NCBI GenBank assembly: GCA_029212885.1
Contig: JARGPC010000001.1
Coordinates: forward strand, 450,068-514,067
Direction: 5' to 3'
Source of the DNA: Coxiellaceae bacterium
Lineage (GTDB): Bacteria > Pseudomonadota > Gammaproteobacteria > Coxiellales > Coxiellaceae
DNA: 64,000 nucleotides
In this document: one piece after another, positions 36,953 to 45,035 of the stretch
How the letters are laid out: the number at the start of each line of letters is the position of its first letter
Numbering within the stretch: position 1 is the stretch's first letter
Notes under the pieces: generated by a model
Told to the model about the DNA's origin: nothing
Databases searched by the model: none
What the model saw: only the letters and a program-made list of their open reading frames with translations
Made by a program: the position numbers and the translations under genes

Positions 36953-37630
36953 ATGCCACAACCCGCCATTTTGAGCATGTTTGCTCGATCGCCGATACGG
37001 CCACTCGAGCGCCATATGGATAAAGCCAATCAATGCGCGCTATTAATTGAACCATTTTTTGTCGCCGTAATGAAACAAGACTGGCAACAAGCTGAACTTG
37101 TTCAGCAACAAATTACTGAACGTGAACACGAAGCCGATGAGCTAAAAATGGATTTGCGCATGCATTTACCTAAAGGTTTGTTTTTACCCGTCTCTCGCTC
37201 TGATTTACTGGAACTGCTTAGCAAACAAGACCATATTGCTAACTGCGCAAAAGATATCGCCGGCTTAGTACTGGGTAGAAAAATGATGGTACCCGAAACG
37301 CTGCAAGAAACATTCTCAGAGTATGTCTCCCGCTGCATCGACGCCTCCAAGCAAGCAACCAAAGCGATCAATGAATTAGATGAGCTACTTGAAACCGGCT
37401 TCCGCGGCAAAGAAGTAAAGCTAGTTGAAAATATGATTGAGAAACTCGACAGCATCGAAACCGAAACAGATACTTTACAAGTCACATTACGCGCACAGTT
37501 ATTTGCAATTGAAAAAGACTTGCCGGCCGTTGAGGTGATGTTCTTGTATAAAATTATCGACTGGATTGGATCAGTCGCCGACATAGCACAACAAACCGGT
37601 GGTCGCTTACTGGTGCTGCTCGCTCACTGA
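36953..37630 (+). CDS. DUF47/TIGR00153 PhoU-like protein, Pit accessory regulator
   Basis: A 225-residue all-helical cytoplasmic protein. Family features are the N-terminal MFARSPIRPLERHM, the acidic helix EREHEADELKMDLRMHLPKGLFLPVSRSDLLELLSKQDHIAN (in parts: EREHEADELK, LPVSRSDLLELL), and the closing IIDWIGSVADIAQQTG. Members usually sit next to a Pit phosphate transporter and are thought to modulate it. Here pit lies three genes downstream, with cdd and punA between. It is the first gene of the operon. Confidence 0.92.
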   Translation: MPQPAILSMFARSPIRPLERHMDKANQCALLIEPFFVAVMKQDWQQAELVQQQITEREHEADELKMDLRMHLPKGLFLPVSRSDLLELLSKQDHIANCAKDIAGLVLGRKMMVPETLQETFSEYVSRCIDASKQATKAINELDELLETGFRGKEVKLVENMIEKLDSIETETDTLQVTLRAQLFAIEKDLPAVEVMFLYKIIDWIGSVADIAQQTGGRLLVLLAH

Positions 37631-37651
37631 TACTTACATAGGATACTAAGC

Positions 37652-38056
37652 ATGCTGCAAGAAATGATAGACCAAGCACGCGAAGCGAGAGAACTGGCTT
37701 ATGCCCCCTATTCAAACTTTCATGTGGGTGTTTGCATTCGCACCACAGATGACCAGCTGTTTCGCGGCTGCAATGTTGAAAATGCAGCGTATTCGATTGT
37801 TCAATGCGCGGAACGCAGTGCAATAGGCAATATGGTCAGCCATCTAGGCAAACAATTAATTAAAACCGTAGTCATCTGCAGTTCAAGTGCTGACCCATGC
37901 CCACCGTGTGGCATGTGCCGCCAAGCACTGGCCGAACTAGGCAGCAAAGAAACCCAAGTTATCTGCGTTGGTGAAAATGAAACCAAACAATATACGTTGG
38001 CAGAACTACTACCCGAGAATTTTAATTCACAATGGTTAACCGAGGACATAGTATGA
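37652..38056 (+). CDS. cdd: Cytidine deaminase
   Basis: A zinc enzyme converting (deoxy)cytidine to (deoxy)uridine. The 134-residue protein has the homotetrameric-type layout: AYAPYSNFHVGVCI, the catalytic NVENAAYSIVQCAERSAI (zinc Cys and catalytic Glu within CAERSA), and PCPPCGMCRQALAE holding the other two zinc cysteines. Its stop overlaps the punA start (ATGA). It provides pyrimidine salvage next to purine salvage by PunA. Confidence 0.96.
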   Translation: MLQEMIDQAREARELAYAPYSNFHVGVCIRTTDDQLFRGCNVENAAYSIVQCAERSAIGNMVSHLGKQLIKTVVICSSSADPCPPCGMCRQALAELGSKETQVICVGENETKQYTLAELLPENFNSQWLTEDIV

Positions 38057-38898
38057 ACTTAACATCGCCCCCACAATTAGCAGCGGCATATATAAGGAAG
38101 CATATTGCTAAAGATTTCACTCCCACCCTAGGCATTATCCTTGGCTCTGGCCTAGGCGTTCTAGCTGAAGAACTGACCGAAGCCACTAGCCTGAGTTACG
38201 ATGACATCCCCGGCTTTTTTAATTGCTCGGTTGCTGGCCACGGTGGCCATTTACATCTGGGTTACCTCAAAGGTATTCCTGTCGTTTGCCTGCAAGGCCG
38301 ACCTCATTTTTATGAAGGTATTTCAAATCAGGACATCTTAACACCAGTCAGAACATTAAAACTCTTGGGCTGCGATACACTAATCAGCACAAACGCTTCT
38401 GGCTCCCTGCATGAAGAAGTACCTCCCGGCAGCTTGGTCTTAATTAAAGATCATATTAATTTTCAATTTAATAACCCCCTAGTTGGCCCCAACGATGAAA
38501 ACTATGGCTGTCGCTTTGTTGGCATGGAGGACACTTACGACCCCGCATTACGACAACAGTTTCAAAAAATCGCCGCCGAACAAAATATCACACTAACCGA
38601 AGGCGTTTACTTCGGCGTGTTAGGCCCAAGCTTTGAGACTCCCGCTGAAATCAACGCATTTCGCATGCTCGGTGGCGATGTGGTTGGCATGTCGACCATC
38701 CCTGAAGTGATAGCCGCCCGTCATTGTGGCTTACGCGTCAACGTGATAGCCGTCATTACCAACATGGCCGCGGGTATGACTGAGATCAAACTGAGCCATG
38801 AAGAAACTTTACGTGGCGCCAAATTAGCAACAGATAAATTAATCAACTTGTTCCATGCGTTCTTTGAACAATACAAACAACTGACGGTGGAGTCTTAA
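38053..38898 (+). CDS. punA: Purine-nucleoside phosphorylase, trimeric type
   Basis: Splits inosine/guanosine (and deoxy forms) with phosphate into base and (deoxy)ribose-1-phosphate. The 281-residue protein contains GSGLGVLAEEL (phosphate loop), CLQGRPHFYEG, STNASGSL, GVLGPSFETPAEI, and the base-binding VIAVITNMAAGM. It belongs to the PNP/MTAP family of trimeric enzymes; guanosine/inosine specificity is assumed. The ATG at 38053 overlaps the cdd stop by four bases with a GAGG ribosome-binding site. Its need for phosphate links it loosely to pit downstream. Confidence 0.95.
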   Translation: MNLTSPPQLAAAYIRKHIAKDFTPTLGIILGSGLGVLAEELTEATSLSYDDIPGFFNCSVAGHGGHLHLGYLKGIPVVCLQGRPHFYEGISNQDILTPVRTLKLLGCDTLISTNASGSLHEEVPPGSLVLIKDHINFQFNNPLVGPNDENYGCRFVGMEDTYDPALRQQFQKIAAEQNITLTEGVYFGVLGPSFETPAEINAFRMLGGDVVGMSTIPEVIAARHCGLRVNVIAVITNMAAGMTEIKLSHEETLRGAKLATDKLINLFHAFFEQYKQLTVES

Positions 38899-38901
38899 TT
38901 A

Positions 38902-40161
38902 ATGGAACACGCAACACTATATATTACGCTCGCCGTTATCTTTGGTTTTTTTATGGCGTGGGGTGTTGGTGCTAACGATGTAGCCAATGCCATGGGTACA
39001 TCTGTTGGCGCAAAAGCGCTGACCATTGGTCAGGCAATTATCATTGCAGCTATTTTCGAAGCAGCCGGTGCTATGTTAGCGGGTGGCCAAGTAACCGATA
39101 CCATTCGGGGGCAAATCATCAACGCCTCGCACTTACAAAATTCCCCACAGATATTAATTTATGGCATGCTGGCCGCACTACTTGCCGCAGGCACATGGTT
39201 AGTGATTGCCAGTATATTTGGCTGGCCGGTATCAACCACCCACAGCATTATCGGTGCTGTGATTGGTTTTGGTGTCGTTGAACTAGGGCCGGAAGTTATT
39301 TATTGGGGCAAAGTGGGTGATATTGTCTTGAGCTGGATCATTACCCCTATCATTGCTGGCGTACTCGCCTATCTGCTATTCCGCAGTGTTCAATGGTTGA
39401 TTTTCAATAGTAATACGCCCATTCATAATGCAAAAAAATACGTGCCGTTTTACATATTTTTAGTGGCCTTGGTCCTCACCTTAGTAACGTTATTAAAGGG
39501 CTTAAAGCACGTTGGCTGGCACTTCACCACTGCAGATTCCGTATGGATAGCTATCGCGCTAAGCGTAGTGATCATGCTAATCGGCAAATTGCTCATGCGC
39601 CGCATACCCGATGAAGAACCAGACGGCGCACGCATTGATGTAAAAGCATTAGAAAAAGTATTTGGCATTTTAATGGTTTTCACCGCTTGCGCGATGGCTT
39701 TTGCGCACGGCTCAAATGATGTCGCCAATGCAATTGGCCCACTCGCAGCTGTCTATGGCATTGTGCATGAAGGCGGTTCAGTGATGGCCCACTCGGCATT
39801 ACCGTTTTGGATTTTAGGTTTGGGTGCTGCTGGTATTGTGATTGGCCTAGCCACTTATGGCTATAAAGTCATTGCAACCGTAGGGCATAACATCACACAA
39901 CTCACACCAAGCCGCGGATTTGCCGCACAACTTGCCACTGCTAGCACTGTTGTTATTGCATCTGGCTTTGGCTTGCCTATCTCTACCACGCAAACATTGG
40001 TTGGCGCCGTGTTAGGTGTTGGCTTTGCTCGAGGTATTGGTGCGCTAAATTTATCGGTGATACGCAACATCTTTTTATCATGGGTGGTCACTTTGCCCGC
40101 CGGTGCGATATTCGCGATTATATACTTCTATATATTAAAATGGGCCATTAATGCATTCTGA
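38902..40161 (+). CDS. pit: Low-affinity inorganic phosphate transporter Pit
   Basis: A 419-residue inner-membrane phosphate:H+ symporter with the two inverted signature repeats GANDVANAMGTSVG near residue 22 and GSNDVANAIGPLAAV near residue 270. A TSVVI-like ISTTQTLVGAVLGVG segment near 355 also fits. About ten membrane segments are visible. The start is three bases after punA. The DUF47 gene at the front of the operon is the usual partner. Its 3' end overlaps the TraX-like gene by 11 bp. Confidence 0.96.
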   Translation: MEHATLYITLAVIFGFFMAWGVGANDVANAMGTSVGAKALTIGQAIIIAAIFEAAGAMLAGGQVTDTIRGQIINASHLQNSPQILIYGMLAALLAAGTWLVIASIFGWPVSTTHSIIGAVIGFGVVELGPEVIYWGKVGDIVLSWIITPIIAGVLAYLLFRSVQWLIFNSNTPIHNAKKYVPFYIFLVALVLTLVTLLKGLKHVGWHFTTADSVWIAIALSVVIMLIGKLLMRRIPDEEPDGARIDVKALEKVFGILMVFTACAMAFAHGSNDVANAIGPLAAVYGIVHEGGSVMAHSALPFWILGLGAAGIVIGLATYGYKVIATVGHNITQLTPSRGFAAQLATASTVVIASGFGLPISTTQTLVGAVLGVGFARGIGALNLSVIRNIFLSWVVTLPAGAIFAIIYFYILKWAINAF

Positions 40162-40909
40162 GCGAACAATATTCAAGCAACTTTATCAATATGGAAGACA
40201 AGCCAACACACATGACATAACTAAGGTGATTGCTGTCATCGCCATGGTCATTGACCACATTGGCTGGGTAACGCATCAAGAATGGATGCGAGTGATTGGC
40301 CGCATCGCCGCACCCTTATTTTTCTTTTTGGTCGGTTACTCAAAATCTTACCGCTGGCAAAATAAATTATTTATATATGCCATAGCACTAGCATTTTTAC
40401 ATAGTATTTTTTTAACGCCGCTCGTTTACGTCAATATCTTGTTTGGATTTATTATTGTTCGATTGCTGCTGACCTGGCTTGCGCCAGTAAAACTCGACCG
40501 CCAACTATTGCTCGCTTTATTTATTGGTTGCAATGTTGTTAGTTTTTATAGCTACAATTATGTTGAATACGGCGCACTAGGATTGCAAATCGCACTGCTG
40601 GGATTATTTGTACGCGAACAACGCAGCTATGCCGTCTACTGGGGCATTGCAACATTTGCCATCTATACATTTGTGCAAATGATTCGCCTACATTTTAATA
40701 CTTGGCCCTATTCGACTAGCAATATACTACTGCAATTCGCGACCGCTTGGTGGTGTTGCAATTATCAACAGCGCATCTGGCGGCTACCGAAGATACTTAC
40801 TGTTCCCGCTTTGTATTTATCACGCTACTCACTACCGATTTATTTTTATCACTACACAGCCATTATATTACTGTATTTTTTGATCAGCAGATTTATGATG
40901 CACCGTTGA
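40151..40909 (+). CDS. TraX family membrane protein
   Basis: A 252-residue protein with seven to eight hydrophobic segments. Its N-terminus, KVIAVIAMVIDHIGWV then EWMRVIGRIAAPLFFFLVGYS, is the TraX (PF05857) signature, and the C-terminal YLSRYSLPIYFYHYTAIILLYF (SRYSLPIYFYH) fits acyltransferase-like membrane proteins. TraX of plasmid F acetylates pilin; chromosomal relatives are uncharacterised, and the substrate here is unknown. It overlaps pit by 11 bp and is convergent with the glycosyltransferase, overlapping it by 17 bp. Confidence 0.85.
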   Translation: MHSERTIFKQLYQYGRQANTHDITKVIAVIAMVIDHIGWVTHQEWMRVIGRIAAPLFFFLVGYSKSYRWQNKLFIYAIALAFLHSIFLTPLVYVNILFGFIIVRLLLTWLAPVKLDRQLLLALFIGCNVVSFYSYNYVEYGALGLQIALLGLFVREQRSYAVYWGIATFAIYTFVQMIRLHFNTWPYSTSNILLQFATAWWCCNYQQRIWRLPKILTVPALYLSRYSLPIYFYHYTAIILLYFLISRFMMHR

Positions 40910-42035
40910 AATCTATCGGTTTTTTCCAAACAAATTTGGAATACACCACGTAATTATACACGGAACCTAACACGATCCCGACAAAGACAAATAGGTTTTC
41001 TTCCCAAACGCCGTAGCCAAAAACATCCAAACCAATCGTTAGTACTAAGGTTTGAATAGCCATTGCACCCAAGGACAGTAAATTAAATTGCAATAGCTTT
41101 TTAAACCAACTACGCAGAGGGTGATGACGACGTAAACGTCGATCATGAAATGAAATACGATTATTCAAAATAAAGTTTGAAATGATCGCCAATTCAATGC
41201 CAACAATATTGGCATACTCAGGCTGCCAGACATGCCGCAATAAATTAAATGCTATTAACTGCACGACCATGCCCAATATACCAATAAGACCCATAGCAAA
41301 ATAGCGTCGCATCTCATACAAACGCAACAAGAAAACAACTTTCAAGGATTCAGTAGCATTGTTTTTTGGAAATTTGCTGTAGCCTTGTTGGCGATCGATA
41401 AATTCAATCGGAAACTCTACAATTTTGGCACCCACTTTATGCAAGGCCCAAAACAAATGAATTTTATACGCATAATTTTTCGATAACAGCTTATCGATAT
41501 TCACTTTCTTCAAGTATTCGACTTTGGTGCCACGAAAACCACTGGTCATATCTTTGTATTTACGTGTTAATAAAGTACGCGCAACAATATTACCTAATTG
41601 CGAAATCAATTTACGATACCACGGCCAACCGACATCGGTTTGCCCACCTGGCACATAGCGACTACCGACAACAACATCCGCGCCCTCGTCTAATGCTTTT
41701 ATCATGCCTGGCAAATATTTCGGTTGGTGTGAACCATCGGCATCAAATTCAAACACCACATCTGCCTGCATATTCTCAATGGCATGATGCATGGCTTTTA
41801 TATAGGCACTGCCCAAACCTGACTTTACGGGCTCAGTCGCCAAGTGAATATTGGGGCACTGCTGCTGCAAGCGCTTGATTATAGGCTGGGTATTATCTGT
41901 AGAACTGCTATCAAAGATCAGGATATGCATATCATGTTGTGGAATATGGCTAAATACTTGCTGTAAACCCAACAAGGTAGACTCAATGCAGTCGGCCTCA
42001 TTGTAGGTCGGAATGATGATAACTACTTTTGACAC
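40893..42035 (-). CDS. GT2 glycosyltransferase (polyprenyl-phosphate sugar synthase-like) fused to GtrA
   Basis: The 380-residue protein joins a DPM1-like GT2 domain (1-230) and a GtrA-like membrane domain (240-375). The GT2 part has IIPTYNEADCIES, FDSSSTDNT, VFEFDADGSHQP with the metal-binding DAD, and SGFRGTKVEYL. The GtrA part has four membrane segments, starting with RRYFAMGLIGILGMVVQLIAFNLL (RRYFAMGLIGI). Such proteins move a sugar to undecaprenyl phosphate and flip it for periplasmic glycosylation, for instance by a GT-C enzyme like the one at 33446; that link is inference. Confidence 0.93.
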   Translation of the reverse strand: MSKVVIIIPTYNEADCIESTLLGLQQVFSHIPQHDMHILIFDSSSTDNTQPIIKRLQQQCPNIHLATEPVKSGLGSAYIKAMHHAIENMQADVVFEFDADGSHQPKYLPGMIKALDEGADVVVGSRYVPGGQTDVGWPWYRKLISQLGNIVARTLLTRKYKDMTSGFRGTKVEYLKKVNIDKLLSKNYAYKIHLFWALHKVGAKIVEFPIEFIDRQQGYSKFPKNNATESLKVVFLLRLYEMRRYFAMGLIGILGMVVQLIAFNLLRHVWQPEYANIVGIELAIISNFILNNRISFHDRRLRRHHPLRSWFKKLLQFNLLSLGAMAIQTLVLTIGLDVFGYGVWEENLFVFVGIVLGSVYNYVVYSKFVWKKPIDFNGAS

Positions 42036-42189
42036 GCTTTGTCCTTACACGAAAAAGCCGATATCATACCACATCTTTAAGCTTATTTTGCAGCCTTTTC
42101 AGTCAGTTGAGCGTACATTTTGTTCGTCTTTAAGATTAATTTAAGCCTACTTCGATATACTGGTATGAATATCGTTTTAGAGAGTAGCA

Positions 42190-42741
42190 ATGAACCGAGT
42201 TGCCCTACAATACAACCAGCCACTGAGTCGCGCCCAAGGCGTGATTAGGCACAGTAGTATGTGGTCAACAACAACTCGCGCTGCTAACGACATCAGACAA
42301 ACCGGCAACAACGGCCAAGATGGAATCTCAACACCCACGCCTCACACTCAGCAGTCAGGTGGCGCTGGACTCTTTAGCCACTCAGTAGGCGAGCTGTATG
42401 GCAGCGTAATGCAGCAGGTTAATAAACTCGTCACACAATACCATCGCTTAGGCAAACAAGTCCGCAATGAATTACTTGAGCTATTACAAAAACTCTTCGG
42501 CACAGAATTTAAAAATATTGATGCATTTAAACTCTTCATTGCAGATCATATTAAATCCGGTAACTATGGCAGCATTAAAACCCAGATGGATACCCTATCC
42601 AGTAGCATGCGTAGTCACCCCAACGACCTACAGGCAGTCGTTGCTGACATTAAGCAACACCTACAAAAACAGGCAGCCGAAAAGCAAAAACGCGATCAAA
42701 ACGAGCAAGAAGCTTCAAGCAAACCGGGTATGAAACGCTAG
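42190..42741 (+). CDS. Orphan hydrophilic protein with helical C-terminal half
   Basis: A 183-residue product. The first 60 residues are polar and low-complexity (Gln, Asn, Thr, Gly), and the rest is helical and charged, ending QNEQEASSKPGMKR. No signal peptide, membrane segment or known domain is seen. The ATG at 42190 is preceded by AGAGAG. A C-terminus rich in Glu and Lys with small residues resembles some type IVB secretion signals, but this is weak evidence. Confidence 0.5.
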   Translation: MNRVALQYNQPLSRAQGVIRHSSMWSTTTRAANDIRQTGNNGQDGISTPTPHTQQSGGAGLFSHSVGELYGSVMQQVNKLVTQYHRLGKQVRNELLELLQKLFGTEFKNIDAFKLFIADHIKSGNYGSIKTQMDTLSSSMRSHPNDLQAVVADIKQHLQKQAAEKQKRDQNEQEASSKPGMKR

Positions 42742-42814
42742 ACAACCACTTCACAGTCACCATTCCATAATTAATCAACCTATTCTATGAGCTTCAAGTA
42801 ATCTGCGCTATGTG

Positions 42815-43176
42815 TAGGGTATCGGTGAAGTTATGTGGCGCAGCAGTGCTAAACGTTCAAGATTCCCCATTAATCGGTGCTATTTATATGGTTCAGATTT
42901 GAGTGCAGATTGGACGAAAACCCGAGTGAAAAACCGGAATGTATAATGAATACCTGAGGATTTTGATTGAGGGTTTTCGTTCAAGCTGCGCCAAATAGGG
43001 TATCGGTGAAGTAATGTGGCGCAGTAGTGCTAAACGTTCAAGATTCCCCATTAATCGGTGCTATTTATATGGTTCAGATTTGAGTGCAGATTGGACGAAA
43101 ACCCGAGTGAAAAACCGGAATGTATAATGAATACCTGAGGATTTTGATTGAGGGTTTTCGTTCAAGCTGCGCCAAA
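42815..43176. repeat. Two tandem 181-bp repeats with inverted ends
   Basis: 42815-42995 and 42996-43176 are almost identical (two differences seen, in GAAG(T/A)(T/A)ATG and CAG(C/T)AGTG). Within each unit TGGCGCAG near the start pairs with CTGCGCCA near the end (42836-42843 and 42986-42993 in copy one), and an inner pair ACGAAAACCC / GGGTTTTCGT flanks a central loop. No open frame of note is seen. Just upstream, GCTTCAAGTAATCTGCGC resembles the end of a further, decayed unit. This could be a MITE-like element or a structured RNA. It occupies the 797-bp gene-free region with the small RNA gene. Confidence 0.85.
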
Positions 43177-43188
43177 TATGAGCCATAT

Positions 43189-43215
43189 AAAAAAGGGAAA
43201 CACAGAGTGTTCCCC
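43189..43215 (-). terminator. Rho-independent terminator of the small RNA
   Basis: On the minus strand GGGGAACAC-TCT-GTGTTTCCC is fully paired (one G-U) and followed by TTTTTT (43194-43189). Read from the plus strand the stem has one mismatch, so the minus direction is favoured. Confidence 0.85.
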
Positions 43216-43347
43216 TTTTTTTGGTAATCCCTACCACGAAGCCCCATCCTTAGACCCTGTTACCGCATCTGTGCGGCAATCAAAGCATCAAATCCTTTGG
43301 TGAGTCCGATCCGGTGGACTCTTGAAGCACTATCCTGTTGCTCCGAC
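43189..43347 (-). ncRNA. Probable CsrA/RsmA-sequestering small RNA (RsmY/RsmZ/CsrB type)
   Basis: A transcript of about 159 nt is predicted from the promoter at 43352-43379 to the terminator at 43189. It carries eight GGA triplets, and several sit in loops as CsrA/RsmA prefers: GAGTCC-ACCGGATC-GGACTC (43302-43321), CAAA-GGA-TTTG (43289-43299) and GGTA-GGGAT-TACC (43223-43235). Others are in AAGGATG (about 43246), CAGGATA (about 43333) and TCGGAGC at the 5' end. A further hairpin CCGCA-CAGA-TGCGG lies at 43263-43276. Such RNAs bind CsrA and free its mRNA targets. No coding frame is present. The family is assigned from structure, not from sequence similarity. Confidence 0.75.
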
Positions 43348-43351
43348 AAAC

Positions 43352-43379
43352 AATTTAGCAAAAATAGCTGCGCAATCAA
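43352..43379 (-). promoter_or_regulatory. Promoter of the small RNA
   Basis: On the minus strand TTGATT (43379-43374) and TAAATT (43357-43352) are 16 bases apart, with the expected start at about 43347-43345, just ahead of the first GGA motif. Confidence 0.6.
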
Positions 43380-43394
43380 GGGCCTTAAGGAAAT

Positions 43395-43414
43395 GTTAAT
43401 AAAGCGTTATTAAC
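43395..43414. promoter_or_regulatory. Palindrome upstream of the small RNA promoter, possible response-regulator site
   Basis: GTTAATAA-AGCG-TTATTAAC is a perfect 8+8 inverted repeat centred about 58 bases before the RNA start. RsmY/Z-type genes are usually activated by GacA/LetA-class regulators from an upstream palindrome, so this is a candidate site. The sequence is not the known GacA or LetA consensus. Confidence 0.5.
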
Positions 43415-43538
43415 AATACCTTTTTATATTGTAATTATATTCAATATAAACAGTTAGTTACAAAAAGTACCAGCAAACCGACTCCAAGATCACCTGTTGA
43501 CGAAAAGAAATAAATCCTACATGAGGTTGAGAGATATC

Positions 43539-44288
43539 TCACAAAATGGAAGCCGACAATTCACCCCAAGTACGTTGTGCCATGGCTATAGCCACCACTC
43601 CCGCTGTTTCTGTGCGCAATACACGCGGACCAAATTGCACTGGCTGAAAGTTTTGCTGCAGTGCTTGCTTACATTCAGCATCTGTAAAGCCACCTTCAGG
43701 CCCAATGGCGATCGTCAATGACCGTGGTTGTTTATTTGATGGCGCTATGTCGTCTTGCCATTGCGGTTGCGGCATAGCAATCCACTTTTTATCGCTATCG
43801 ACTTGTTGCAACCATTTGTCATAACGGCAAATAGGTAATATTTCTGGCACTTCACAACGACCCGACTGCTCGGCAGCCGATATGGCTACACCCTGCCAAT
43901 GGGCTATCCGCTTGGCGGCACGTTCAGCATCGATTTTTACACCACAGCGTTCACTTAATATCGGCGTAATGGTAGTCACCCCCATTTCAACTGACTTTTG
44001 AATCGCATAATCCATACGCTCACCGCGCGACACGGCTTGTCCCAAATGAATTGAAAAGACTGGCGCCGGGCAGCCTTCTTGTTGCTGCTTAATCTTCACT
44101 TGCGCTTTACGTTTATGCACACCGGTAATTTCGGCCACGTATTCACCGCCTTCTCCATTGAATAACGTCACACAATCGCCGGCTCGTAGGCGCATAACTT
44201 GCACAATATGCCGGCTTTCTTTTTCATCCATTGTCCATTCAGCCCCTAATGCCAATGTGCGGGGGCAGTATACGCGTGTTAATTTCAT
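43539..44288 (-). CDS. rsmE: 16S rRNA (uracil1498-N3)-methyltransferase RsmE
   Basis: A SPOUT-class methyltransferase of 249 residues acting on U1498. Motifs: N-terminal HIVQVMRLRAGD and VTLFNGEGGEY (PUA-like part), QAVSRGERMDYAIQKSVEMGVTTI (QAVSRGERMD), ISAAEQSGR, and the knotted SAM site IAIGPEGGFTDAE with GPRVLRTETA. Length and order are normal. It is divergent from the acid phosphatase-like gene, whose possible starts lie within 120 bp. Confidence 0.97.
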   Translation of the reverse strand: MKLTRVYCPRTLALGAEWTMDEKESRHIVQVMRLRAGDCVTLFNGEGGEYVAEITGVHKRKAQVKIKQQQEGCPAPVFSIHLGQAVSRGERMDYAIQKSVEMGVTTITPILSERCGVKIDAERAAKRIAHWQGVAISAAEQSGRCEVPEILPICRYDKWLQQVDSDKKWIAMPQPQWQDDIAPSNKQPRSLTIAIGPEGGFTDAECKQALQQNFQPVQFGPRVLRTETAGVVAIAMAQRTWGELSASIL

Positions 44289-44321
44289 AGTGTTACTCGA
44301 CTACTATTAATAAAATCCCTA

Positions 44322-45032
44322 GTGCCATATTACCAGAAAAAATCATCTGGAAAAAAAGCTGTAATCAGTTTATTGTGTAGTGATATAAACGCTGGAGCGT
44401 ATACCATTACACGATTACGGTCATTTCTCACTTTTGTGCTACTCGCCACTATGGCGACATTTTGCTATGCATCACCGAAAGCATCGGCTAGTTATTCACA
44501 CTATCTGGCTGAGAGTCAATATAATCGCCAAGTGGCCCAACAAATTGACCAGGCCGTGTATTATCTGCAGTTTCGTATTAATGAACACAAACAATTCAAC
44601 TCAGATTACCCACTGGCCATTGTACTAGCAGTTGACGACACAGCGATTTCGCATGATCCAGAACCATTAAGCAAAATTAGCCAACAAAAAGATATCGACC
44701 CCAGCGTATCTTTACCTGTCATACCCACCTTAAAGCTTTATCGTTTTGCAATTGAAAATGACGTCAATGTGTTTTTTGTATCTGGCCGAGCAGAAGGTCA
44801 ACGAGAGCACACCATTAAACAACTTAAAAATGCCGGCTATACGCAGTGGAAAAAAATATACTTAAAACCGGAAGACTCCACTGACGATGAGGCCACTTAC
44901 AAGCAAGCGGTACGTCAACAGATTCAACAGGCGGGTTATGATATCACCGAAAATATTGGCGCACATTTAGATGATATCAAAGGCGGCGGTGCTGATATGG
45001 CTTACAAACTATCAACACCGCAATACTCTTAG
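44322..45032 (+). CDS. Exported HAD acid phosphatase-like protein lacking catalytic aspartates
   Basis: The protein matches the HAD type IIIB acid phosphatase family: AIVLAVDDTAIS (motif I), VFFVSGRAEGQR (motif II), IYLKP (motif III) and GYDITENIGAHLDDIKGG (motif IV). The family normally has VLDIDET and IGDQxSDL. Here the motif I nucleophile is Ala103 and the first motif IV Asp is Ala214 (numbered from the GTG at 44322), so it is probably inactive as a phosphatase. A signal-like segment (RSFLTFVLLATMATFCYA) suggests export. The start is uncertain: the GTG at 44322 lacks a ribosome-binding site, while GGAG at 44394 is ideally spaced for an ATT codon at 44406 that opens the signal peptide. Confidence 0.75.
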   Translation: MPYYQKKSSGKKAVISLLCSDINAGAYTITRLRSFLTFVLLATMATFCYASPKASASYSHYLAESQYNRQVAQQIDQAVYYLQFRINEHKQFNSDYPLAIVLAVDDTAISHDPEPLSKISQQKDIDPSVSLPVIPTLKLYRFAIENDVNVFFVSGRAEGQREHTIKQLKNAGYTQWKKIYLKPEDSTDDEATYKQAVRQQIQQAGYDITENIGAHLDDIKGGGADMAYKLSTPQYS

Positions 45033-45035
45033 GCA

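Noticed and set aside
43195-43215. Terminator acting on plus-strand transcripts from the 42190 gene
   Set aside because: The stem is fully paired only in the minus-strand RNA; on the plus strand it has a mismatch, and the tandem repeats separate it from the gene. A bidirectional role is possible but secondary.
43189-43347. 6S RNA, SRP RNA, tmRNA or RNase P RNA
   Set aside because: None of the conserved sequences or the long central bubble of these RNAs is present; the repeated GGA hairpins fit a CsrA-binding RNA better.
43497-43721. Plus-strand 74-codon frame across the rsmE end
   Set aside because: It lies mostly antisense to rsmE, which is a well-supported gene.
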